The position numbers and the translations under genes were made by a program. From positions 1-9,034 of the forward strand of contig SCQA01000263.1 of assembly GCA_004298725.1 (NCBI GenBank): DNA of 9,034 bases. Reading direction: 5' to 3'. Origin of the DNA: a bacterium (GTDB lineage Bacteria; Desulfobacterota; GWC2-55-46). The notes beneath the pieces were generated by a model. It saw nothing but the letters and a program-made list of their open reading frames with translations, was not told where the DNA came from and made no database searches. Positions 1 through 6,257 of the stretch are shown piece by piece (positions within the stretch are counted from its first letter, which is position 1; every line of letters starts with the position of its first letter).

Positions 1-59
1 CTATAGTCGCTATCGGACGGATGAATCAAACAGCCGTTTTTTTTACGGCACAGTTTTAT

Positions 60-201
60 GGGTGCCTCTAAAAATTAGAAATTTTTTCTGAGGTCGAGGC
101 GGAGCGGAAATAAAATGCGGAGCATATATGCGAATATGTGAGCATTTTTATTTTTGCCTAACAAAGAAATCAGGAAAAATAGCAATTTTTAGGGGGTAGC
201 C
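60..201. mobile_element. MITE-like long imperfect palindrome
   Basis: Almost the whole stretch folds on itself. CCTCTAAAAATT (65–76) pairs with AATTTTTAGGGG (184–195) with one G·T. ATTTTTTCTGA (81–91) pairs with TCAGGAAAAAT (170–180) with one G·T. AGGC (97–100) pairs with GCCT (156–159), and AAATAAAATGC (108–118) pairs with GCATTTTTATTT (142–153) with one extra T. The centre is an AT-rich segment around GCATATATGC. No transposase reading frame fits inside, and no target duplication is obvious. The size, paired ends and intergenic site fit a miniature inverted-repeat element or a large REP-type hairpin. Copy number in the genome, which would settle this, cannot be seen here. Its right end supplies the only purine-rich stretch before truB. 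Confidence 0.6.
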
Positions 202-211
202 TTATAGCGTT

Positions 212-910
212 ATGGACGGTGTCATAGTAGTTGACAAGCCCGCAGGATGGACGTCTCACGACGCGGTACGCAAGGTTAAAAGCACGCTTGGAGCGGTTAA
301 GGTGGGGCATCTCGGAACGCTTGACCCGATGGCCACCGGCGTACTGCCGCTTGTAATAAATAAGGCTACGAAGTTCGCCTCCGCGCTTGAAGGCAGTATA
401 AAGATATATACGGGCCGCTTAAAGCTCGGCATTGAAACCGACTCGTACGACGGCGACGGCAGAATCGTAAAAGAGGCGGACGCAGGCCATGTAGCTGAAT
501 ATATGGTTACTGCCGTATTGCAGAAGATGATCGGCAGAATACGGCAGGTGCCGCCGATGTATTCGGCGATAAAAATCGGCGGCAAGCCGCTGTACAAGCT
601 TGCGAGGAAGGGCATTGTCATTGAACGCGAGCCGCGCGAAGTTGACGTGTATTCAATTGAAGTTCTTAGTATGGCTGACTGCGAAGCGGTTTTTAAGGTC
701 GTATGCGGCAAAGGCACGTATGTGCGCTCCATATGCCACGATGCCGGGTTGGCGCTTGGATGCGGGGCGCATCTTTCTGGGTTAAGGCGCACTCAAAGCG
801 GCGTATTTACCGAAGATGAAGCAGTGAGCGCCGAAGCTGGCCGCGAAGTTCTGTCACGCGCGCTGATTCCGCTTGAAGCCGCGCTAATGAGGGTTAAGAA
901 GAGCGAATAG
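212..910 (+). CDS. truB: tRNA pseudouridine(55) synthase TruB, short form
   Basis: This enzyme isomerises U55 to pseudouridine in the T-loop of elongator tRNAs in the cytoplasm. The N-terminus (VIVVDKPAGWTSHD) and the motif GHLGTLDPMATGVLP (residues 32–46) are diagnostic, with Asp38 as the expected catalytic aspartate. The other conserved blocks follow in order: QVPPMYSAIK (112–121), GKGTYVRSICHDAG (166–179) and LRRTQSGVF (191–199). The ATG at 212 is the only reasonable start, because a stop lies in frame at 197. The nearest Shine-Dalgarno-like stretch, AGGGGG at 191–196, is 15 bases away, which is unusually far. At 232 residues the protein is well short of the 300 or so of E. coli TruB. It stops just after the catalytic domain, so the usual C-terminal PUA-type domain is missing. 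Such short forms may be natural in some lineages. It lies upstream of rpsO, the common bacterial order. Confidence 0.95.
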   Translation: MDGVIVVDKPAGWTSHDAVRKVKSTLGAVKVGHLGTLDPMATGVLPLVINKATKFASALEGSIKIYTGRLKLGIETDSYDGDGRIVKEADAGHVAEYMVTAVLQKMIGRIRQVPPMYSAIKIGGKPLYKLARKGIVIEREPREVDVYSIEVLSMADCEAVFKVVCGKGTYVRSICHDAGLALGCGAHLSGLRRTQSGVFTEDEAVSAEAGREVLSRALIPLEAALMRVKKSE

Positions 911-934
911 GGGCAGTGAAAGGTGAAGTGAATC

Positions 935-981
935 GTGAATGGTGAATGGTGAATTGAAGCCGTTCACCGATAACCGTTCAC
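935..981. repeat. paired GTGAATGG / CCGTTCAC repeats
   Basis: GTGAATGG occurs at 935–942 and 942–949, with looser GTGAA copies just before. CCGTTCAC occurs at 960–967 and 974–981. Each GTGAATGG can pair with each CCGTTCAC over 8 bp with one G·T, so alternative or nested hairpins are possible. The array starts 25 bases after the truB stop. A related stretch (TTCACYGATAACCG, 13 of 14 matching) lies at 963–976 and, on the opposite strand, at 8818–8831, which suggests a dispersed repeat family. Its function is unknown. Confidence 0.6.
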
Positions 982-1094
982 TGATACCAATATCAATCAA
1001 CTTTTTTCTTTCTTTGTGCTTTAATAGATGCTAATATTTCGTTGCCGTTTGAAGTCGCAGTATTGTTTTACAGAAATCAGGAGGTGAAAAGGTA

Positions 1095-1361
1095 ATGCTG
1101 TTGGCAGAGAAAAAGAGAGAGATAATCCATGGCTACAAGACACACGACGGAGACACAGGGTCTCCTGAAGTGCAGGTTGCGCTGCTTAGCGAAAAGATAA
1201 ACAGCCTGAGCACGCACTTCAAGGTGCATAAGTCAGACCACCATTCAAGAAGAGGGCTTCTTATGATGGTCGGCCAGAGGAGAAGGCTCCTTGACTACAT
1301 CAAGAGAAAAGACGTCGCCCGTTACAAGTCTCTGATAGACAGGCTTGGCCTTAGAAGGTAA
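1095..1361 (+). CDS. rpsO: 30S ribosomal protein S15
   Basis: S15 is a primary 16S rRNA-binding protein of the small-subunit platform. The 88 residues match the usual length of about 89. The family signature is easy to read: THDGDTGSPEVQVALLSEKI near residues 16–35, a central helix with HFKVHKSDHHSRRGLL, and the ending RRRLLDYIKRKDVARYKSLIDRLGLRR. The start is fixed by an excellent ribosome binding site, AGGAGGTG at 1079–1086, 8 bases before the ATG. In E. coli S15 represses its own mRNA through a pseudoknot at the start site. The 94 bases upstream could hold something similar, but I see no clear equivalent. No convincing promoter was found between truB and rpsO. Confidence 0.98.
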   Translation: MLLAEKKREIIHGYKTHDGDTGSPEVQVALLSEKINSLSTHFKVHKSDHHSRRGLLMMVGQRRRLLDYIKRKDVARYKSLIDRLGLRR

Positions 1362-1409
1362 GGGCTGTAAGTTTCTCTACGCGTATTGAACCTCCGTGTG
1401 CGGACGTTT

Positions 1410-1441
1410 AGGCGGGCATGTATATATTAACATGTTTGCCT
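1410..1441 (+). other. stem-loop after rpsO
   Basis: AGGCGGGCATGT (1410–1421) pairs with ACATGTTTGCCT (1430–1441) over 12 bp, including three G·T pairs, around an 8-base AT-rich loop. A smaller hairpin (TCCG–TGTG–CGGA, 1393–1404) lies just before it. No run of T follows, so it is not a textbook intrinsic terminator. It may stabilise the 3' end of rpsO mRNA, serve as a processing site, or weakly terminate. It ends 6 bases before the pnp promoter candidate. Confidence 0.45.
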
Positions 1442-1447
1442 CAGCCT

Positions 1448-1477
1448 TTGGCAGAGCGGTTGGTTAATGATTATAAT
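1448..1477 (+). promoter_or_regulatory. sigma-70-type promoter for pnp
   Basis: TTGGCA (1448–1453, five of six consensus bases) and a perfect TATAAT (1472–1477) are separated by 18 bases. This is the best sigma-70 promoter in the spacer. Transcription would begin near 1484 and give a leader of about 460 nt before the pnp ATG. A second TATAAT at 1656–1661 has no good −35. A TTGACA at 1706–1711 has only AATGAT 19 bases further on. Confidence 0.55.
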
Positions 1478-1943
1478 GCCGTAGCGTTAACAGGGTGTCT
1501 TTACGGCGTTTTATGTTGCTTGTTCGGCATAATTATTTCAAGATTTGAAAGCCCGCGTCTTTTAATCGTTCCGGTTGATTGAAAAAAATAGCTGGAAGCG
1601 GTTGAGTATGGCTTTTTTGCTTGTTACTTAATAATGTCTTGGCGACGCGGCGCGTTATAATGCTCCTTTAGTTAATAATATATTGCGGTTAGCGATTATG
1701 TTTATTTGACAGGGTTTCTGTCTGTTACGCAATGATTGCTAACAGCTATCCGCTAATGATTGTCCGCATCAACTAAACAGCTTAATTGCTTCTATCCGTT
1801 TTTCAGCCGGATTGACCAAATAAGCAGTTGCTTTGGTTCGGCGGATATTAGCCCAAGACACGTTTGCCGGTTAAGCGGTAAGCGGCGCGCGTGTAAAAGT
1901 AAATTAAAGAATCGAAATCTATATACAGGAGAAGGTAAACTTA
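1478..1943 (+). other. long structured pnp leader, no gene seen
   Basis: I see no credible coding region in this stretch. It holds several inverted repeats: GCCGTA/TACGGC (1478–1483 with 1502–1507), TTTCAA–GAT–TTGAAA (1536–1550), GACAG/CTGTC (1708–1712 with 1718–1722) and GTTAGC/GCTAAC (1688–1693 with 1738–1743). A compound hairpin lies at 1806–1842: GCCGG pairs with TCGGC, and ACCAA plus AGC pair with GCT plus TTGGT around a short loop. In E. coli, PNPase autoregulates by acting on an RNase III-cut stem in its leader. A similar role here is an inference. The AGGAGAAGG at 1927–1935, 8 bases before the ATG, is the pnp ribosome binding site. Confidence 0.5.
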
Positions 1944-4046
1944 ATGATTAAACGATATGAGACTGCCTTTGGCGGCAGGACTCTGTCCGTTGAAATAGGC
2001 AAAATGGCGAGACAGGCGCACGGCTCGTGCACTGTCAGATACGGCGACACTATAGTTCTCGTTACGGCGTGCCGTCTTGATAAACCTGCCGCGTCAACCG
2101 ACTTTATGCCGCTTACCGTCAATTACATGGAAATGACTTATGCCGCCGGCAAGATACCAGGCGGCTTTTTTAAGCGCGAAGGCAGGCCCACTGAAAAGGA
2201 AGTGCTTACGTCGCGCCTTATAGACAGGCCTTTAAGGCCGCTTTTTGCCGAAGGCTATTATCAGGAAACGCAGATTGTCGCGACGGTTATGTCCGTTGAC
2301 CCTGAGAACGACCCTGAAATAATAGCGATAATAGGCGCGTCAATAGCGCTTGAAATATCGGACATACCGTTCTTAGGGCCTATTGCAGGAGTGCGTGTCG
2401 GTTCGATAAACGGCAATTTCGTGTGCAACCCGCCGCTTAAAGATCAAAAAGACAGCGAAATAGATTTAATAGTCGCCGGAGCCGAAGGCTCAATAATAAT
2501 GGTCGAGGGCGGCGCGAAAGTAGTCTCAGAGGATTTCACCATTAACGCGCTCAGGTTCGCTCAGGAGAGCATGCAGTGCGTTCTTGACCTGCAAAAGAAA
2601 ATACGCGCTGAAGCAGGTGTTAAAAAACTTACAGTGGCGCCTCATGTTGTTGACGCTGATTTGAGTGTAAAGGTCAAAGGGCTTAGCGAGGGCAAGCTTC
2701 GCGCCGCTCTCAGAATTCCGGTAAAGACGGAGCGTTACGCGACCATATCCAATCTTAAAAAAGAGGTTGTTGAGGGCGTAAAGGCGCTTTACGACATAAA
2801 AGACGCTCCTAAGGACGCGCAAATCGAGCACATATTCAGCGATTTGAAGTATGACATCATGCGCGATACCGTTATCAAGGAAAAGCGCAGGGTTGACGGC
2901 AGAGGTCCGCGCGACATACGAAATATCACAAGCGACGTGGGTTTACTTCCAAGAACGCATGGGTCAGCTCTTTTTACCCGCGGCGAGACTCAGGCTATGG
3001 TAGTTACCACTCTTGGCACTTCGGAAGACGAACAGAAGATAGACGCGCTTACAGGCTGGGCGTATAAGCGTTTCATGCTTCACTATAATTTTCCGCCTTA
3101 CAGCGTTGGAGAGGTTAAGGTTTTAAGAGGCCCTGGCAGAAGGGAAGTCGGCCATGGCGCTCTTGCCGAAAGGGCCGTAGCAAAGGTTATTCCTGATAAT
3201 GACGTTTTTCCGTATACCGTAAGGGTGGTTTCCGACATACTTGAGTCAAACGGGTCGTCGTCAATGGCTTCTATATGCGGAGCGTCGTTATCTTTAATGG
3301 ATGCAGGCGTGCCTGTAAAGAGTCACGTAGCCGGTATCGCGATGGGCCTTATAAAAGAAGGCGACGAAACAGTGATTTTGTCCGATATACTTGGTGACGA
3401 AGACCACCTTGGAGACATGGACTTTAAGGTTGCCGGAACAGCTGAAGGCATAACAGCGCTCCAGATGGACATAAAAATCGGCGGCCTTACGGCTGATATT
3501 ATGAAGGACGCTCTTTATCAGGCGCGTGAAGGCAGGCTTCATATCCTTGGCAAGATGATGGAGACTATAACCGCGCCGAGGACGGATCTTTCGGCATACG
3601 CGCCGCGCATAGTAACCATATATGTGCGGCCTGAGAAGATAAAGGACGTCATCGGGCCCGGCGGCAAGAACATCAAAGGTATCATACTTGAGACCGGCGT
3701 CAAGATGGATATTGATGACACCGGAAAGGTCAATATAGCTTCTTCGGATGACTCTGCCGCTCAGAGGGCCATAGCGCTTGTGAGAAAGCTTACTCAGGAA
3801 GCTGAAATAGGCAAGCTCTATATGGGCAAGGTAAAAAAGATTACGGACTTCGGCGCCTTTGTCGAGATATTCCACGGAACAGAAGGTCTTGTGCATATCT
3901 CTCAGCTTGCCGAGGAGAGGGTTAAGAATGTAAGAGATATTCTTAAAGAAGGCGACGAAGTTCTTGTAAAGGTTGTAGAAGTTGACCAAGCAGGAAAAAT
4001 TCGCCTTTCAAGGAAAGACGCCTTGGGTCAGACGTTGCCGCAGTAG
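1944..4046 (+). CDS. pnp: polynucleotide phosphorylase (PNPase)
   Basis: PNPase degrades RNA 3'-to-5' using phosphate, releasing nucleoside diphosphates. It also adds tails in reverse and forms a trimeric ring in the cytoplasm. The full domain order is present in 700 residues, the normal length. The first RNase PH-like domain starts at ETAFGGRTLSVEIGKMARQA, followed by the helical linker (about 240–310). The second RNase PH-like domain (about 325–550) carries SNGSSSMASICGASLSLMDAG, GDMDFKVAGTAEG (about 490–502) and ALQMDIK (505–511), the acidic catalytic region. Next come a KH domain with the GPGG loop (571–574) and an S1 domain (about 625–692: GKVKKITDFGAFVEI). There is no sign of frameshift or truncation. 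The gene has its own candidate promoter and long leader and ends in a strong terminator, so it may be a single-gene transcript or the end of a truB–rpsO–pnp unit. Confidence 0.98.
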   Translation: MIKRYETAFGGRTLSVEIGKMARQAHGSCTVRYGDTIVLVTACRLDKPAASTDFMPLTVNYMEMTYAAGKIPGGFFKREGRPTEKEVLTSRLIDRPLRPLFAEGYYQETQIVATVMSVDPENDPEIIAIIGASIALEISDIPFLGPIAGVRVGSINGNFVCNPPLKDQKDSEIDLIVAGAEGSIIMVEGGAKVVSEDFTINALRFAQESMQCVLDLQKKIRAEAGVKKLTVAPHVVDADLSVKVKGLSEGKLRAALRIPVKTERYATISNLKKEVVEGVKALYDIKDAPKDAQIEHIFSDLKYDIMRDTVIKEKRRVDGRGPRDIRNITSDVGLLPRTHGSALFTRGETQAMVVTTLGTSEDEQKIDALTGWAYKRFMLHYNFPPYSVGEVKVLRGPGRREVGHGALAERAVAKVIPDNDVFPYTVRVVSDILESNGSSSMASICGASLSLMDAGVPVKSHVAGIAMGLIKEGDETVILSDILGDEDHLGDMDFKVAGTAEGITALQMDIKIGGLTADIMKDALYQAREGRLHILGKMMETITAPRTDLSAYAPRIVTIYVRPEKIKDVIGPGGKNIKGIILETGVKMDIDDTGKVNIASSDDSAAQRAIALVRKLTQEAEIGKLYMGKVKKITDFGAFVEIFHGTEGLVHISQLAEERVKNVRDILKEGDEVLVKVVEVDQAGKIRLSRKDALGQTLPQ

Positions 4047-4055
4047 CGTTTATTT

Positions 4056-4100
4056 AACGGGTCCGCGCTCTTTTAACAGGGCGCGGGTTCGTTGTTTTTT
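4056..4100 (+). terminator. intrinsic terminator of pnp
   Basis: CCGCGCTC (4063–4070) pairs with GGGCGCGG (4079–4086) over 8 bp with one G·T and an 8-base loop. AACG/CGTT (4056–4059 with 4090–4093) extends it across a small internal loop. A run of six Ts follows at 4095–4100. It begins 10 bases after the pnp stop and is the clearest terminator in the window. Confidence 0.85.
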
Positions 4101-4140
4101 GAGCCTTAAATACATTTCACTTTGCCTCATACGGCACAAG

Positions 4141-5400
4141 ATGTCCAAAATCTATAAAACAATCCTAAAAAACGGAATAAAGGTTTTAACCGAAGAGATG
4201 CCTGACTCGGAGTCGTGCACCGTCGGTATTTGGGTTAATGCCGGTTCCAGAAATGAGACCAAAGCGGTAAGCGGCATATCGCATTTTATCGAGCATATGC
4301 TCTTTAAGGGCACTGAAAAGCGCACGGCCCTCGACATATCAAAGGAAATTGAATCAGTCGGGGGCGTGCTTAACGCGTTTACCGGCAGGGAATACACGTG
4401 TTTTTACGCCAAGGTGCTGAATAGGGATATTGCCTGCGCCGTAAACCTGCTCTCTGATATTTTTATAAATTCAAAGTTCGATACAACCGAGCTTAACAAA
4501 GAAAAAATGGTCGTGCTTCAGGAGATAAAGCTTGTTGAAGACACGCCCGACGACCTGATACACGATATCTTCGCCGAGAGGTTTTGGAAGGGGCACCCGC
4601 TTGGGTGGCCGGTGCTCGGTTCAACGGAAACGGTTAAATCTTTCAGCAGAGCGGACGTGTTGGATTATTACCGCAGGCATTACCTTCGCACGGACGGAGT
4701 TTTTGTTACCGTGGCTGGCGGCGTCAGACATTTAAAGGTGTTGAACCTTTTAAAGCGGCAATTAGGCTCCATGGAGGCGCTTTCAGCGGAGGAAGTTTTT
4801 ACGCCGCCCGTGCAACACGCCGGAGCGCGCCTTGTTAAGAAAGAGCTTGAGCAGGCGCACCTTTGCATTGGCGTTGCAGTGCCGAAACAGGCGCATAAAG
4901 ACCGTTTCAAAGTGTACATGCTCAATACCATTCTCGGCTCGGGCATGAGCTCGCGGCTTTTTCAGGAAATACGCGAAAAGCGCGCCCTTGCTTATTCGGT
5001 GTATTCATACCTGAACCTTTGCAAGGACGCTGGTTCGCTTATTGTTTACGCCGGCACTTCAAGCGAGAGTTTTTCAGCCGCGGTAAGGCTTATTTTAAAG
5101 GAGTTTGCCAAGCTTAAAAAGGGTGTTTCTTCCGAGGAAGTTGCCAACGCCAGAAGCCAGCTTAAAGGCTCAATGCTTTTGGGGCTTGAAACAAGCGATA
5201 GCAGAATGTCAAAGCTCGCGCGCGATGAAATATACTTCGGCAGGGTTGTGCCGGTAAAAGAGATAGTCAGCGGTATTGACGGCGTGACAGCGAAGGGGAT
5301 TAAGGATTTGGCCTGCGCGATATTTTCGCCAAAAGGCGTAACCCTTACCGCGATAGGCGCCGTGAAAAGCAAAGACCTTCCTAAGGGCTTGCATGAGTAA
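4141..5400 (+). CDS. M16 family zinc peptidase
   Basis: This is a mitochondrial-processing-peptidase/PqqL-like M16 peptidase of 419 residues, the size of the single-unit forms. It has the inverted zinc motif HFIEH (His48, Glu51, His52) and the third ligand Glu128 in VVLQEIKLVEDTPDD, with the usual spacing of 76. The second half carries the Arg/Tyr block RLFQEIREKRALAYSVYS (272–289), so both M16 domains are present and the enzyme should be active. Substrates are not predictable. No signal peptide is visible, which suggests a cytoplasmic site. The frame stays open upstream to 3982, overlapping the end of pnp. I prefer the ATG at 4141 because homology begins there (IYKTILKNGIKVLTEEM) and the pnp terminator lies in the longer frame. 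The ribosome binding site is poor. The location right after pnp is common in several phyla. Confidence 0.93.
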   Translation: MSKIYKTILKNGIKVLTEEMPDSESCTVGIWVNAGSRNETKAVSGISHFIEHMLFKGTEKRTALDISKEIESVGGVLNAFTGREYTCFYAKVLNRDIACAVNLLSDIFINSKFDTTELNKEKMVVLQEIKLVEDTPDDLIHDIFAERFWKGHPLGWPVLGSTETVKSFSRADVLDYYRRHYLRTDGVFVTVAGGVRHLKVLNLLKRQLGSMEALSAEEVFTPPVQHAGARLVKKELEQAHLCIGVAVPKQAHKDRFKVYMLNTILGSGMSSRLFQEIREKRALAYSVYSYLNLCKDAGSLIVYAGTSSESFSAAVRLILKEFAKLKKGVSSEEVANARSQLKGSMLLGLETSDSRMSKLARDEIYFGRVVPVKEIVSGIDGVTAKGIKDLACAIFSPKGVTLTAIGAVKSKDLPKGLHE

Positions 5401-5417
5401 TCTAAATGTTTTATATT
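5389..5417 (+). promoter_or_regulatory. weak promoter candidate before response regulator
   Basis: TTGCAT (5389–5394) and TATATT (5412–5417) are separated by 17 bases. The start would fall near 5424, almost on the ribosome binding site of the next gene. That makes it doubtful, and co-transcription with the M16 gene is equally likely. Confidence 0.25.
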
Positions 5418-5436
5418 TATATACGGTGATTTTGCC

Positions 5437-6105
5437 ATGCGAATACTTGTAGTAGAAGACGAAAAAAAAGTAGCGTCGTTCATCAAGCGCGGGCTTGAGC
5501 AGGAGAGTTACGCCGTTGACATAGTCAGCGACGGCGTCGAAGGCGAGCACTACGCCGAGGTAAATGAATACGACGTTATTATACTTGACATAATGCTTCC
5601 TAATAAAAGCGGCCTTGACGTGCTTAAAGATATTAAAAGCAGGGGAGTAAAGGCCCCTGTGTTGCTTTTGACGGCGCGCGACACGGTTGAAGACCGCGTT
5701 AAAGGGCTTAACCTCGGCGCTGACGATTACCTTACGAAACCGTTCGCTTTCGAGGAGTTGCTTGCAAGAATACGGGCGCTTATGCGCCGGGGCGTGGCCG
5801 GCGCGCCGGTGCTAAAATTCAGCGACCTGAGCCTCGACCCAGCCACGCGCAAGGCAAAAAGGGGAGCTGTTGAGGTTGAGCTGACCGTTAAAGAGTATGC
5901 CCTTCTTGAGTATCTTCTAAGGAGTCCGAACAGGGTGCTAACGCGGACTCTTATTGCCGAGCATGTCTGGGACCAGTCCTTTGACAATGAAACCAACGTC
6001 GTTGACGTTTACATTAACCACCTTAGAAGTAAGATAGACAACGACGCGTCCAAAAGGCTCATCCATACGGTGCGCGGCGTAGGGTATGTGCTCAAGGAAG
6101 AGTAA
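5437..6105 (+). CDS. OmpR/PhoB-family response regulator, CusR/CopR-like
   Basis: This is a two-component transcription factor of 222 residues. The receiver domain (1–120) has the acidic pair Glu7/Asp8, phospho-acceptor Asp51 in ILDIMLP, Thr79 in LLLTA and Lys101 in TKPFAF. The winged-helix DNA-binding domain (about 125–222) ends in the typical DVYINHLRSKID…IHTVRGVGYVLKEE. The stretch GLNLGADDYLTKPFAFEELL and the opening MRILVVEDEKK resemble the copper/silver regulators CusR and CopR. Regulators of other signals share these features, so the metal link is tentative. The start is supported by GGTGA at 5425–5429, 7 bases before the ATG. It lies 36 bases after the M16 gene. No histidine kinase follows, which is unusual for this subfamily. 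A weak hairpin (CCGC/GCGG, 6120–6123 with 6133–6136) lies beyond its stop. Confidence 0.93.
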   Translation: MRILVVEDEKKVASFIKRGLEQESYAVDIVSDGVEGEHYAEVNEYDVIILDIMLPNKSGLDVLKDIKSRGVKAPVLLLTARDTVEDRVKGLNLGADDYLTKPFAFEELLARIRALMRRGVAGAPVLKFSDLSLDPATRKAKRGAVEVELTVKEYALLEYLLRSPNRVLTRTLIAEHVWDQSFDNETNVVDVYINHLRSKIDNDASKRLIHTVRGVGYVLKEE

Positions 6106-6257
6106 GGCTTACCTGCTAACCGCGCTTTTATTGCGGCCCTCGTGTTTTCCGCACAAACAAAAGAACAGAGTTTTTTACTTCAACTAAGGCTGGAGTCGCA
6201 GTTGTTCAGGCGCTTTTAACGGAAGCAGATTGATTGTTTTCAGGAGAGTTTTAATTC

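Noticed and set aside
17..44. ACGG/CCGT followed by eight Ts as a terminator
   Set aside because: The stem is only 4 bp with a 13-base loop. The alternative GCCGT/ACGGC hairpin has the Ts in its loop.
3..71. Frame open from the left edge to a TAA at 69–71, possibly the end of an upstream gene
   Set aside because: Twenty-two codons with no recognisable motif, running into the palindromic element. It cannot be told from chance.
256..792. 178-codon ORF on the − strand inside truB
   Set aside because: It is a shadow of truB, whose conserved motifs are intact on the + strand. The shadow protein shows no family features.
1448..1530. tRNA-like stretch (GGCAGAGCGGTTGGTTAATG resembles a D-arm)
   Set aside because: No anticodon arm, T-arm (GGTTCGA-type) or acceptor pairing could be found downstream. 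The segment is better explained as a promoter.
1760..1951. 63-codon ORF before pnp
   Set aside because: It overlaps the pnp start, has no ribosome binding site and no recognisable sequence. It lies in the structured leader.
3294..3989. 231-codon ORF on the − strand inside pnp
   Set aside because: It is antisense to the catalytic, KH and S1 domains of PNPase, and composition and motif content are those of a shadow frame.
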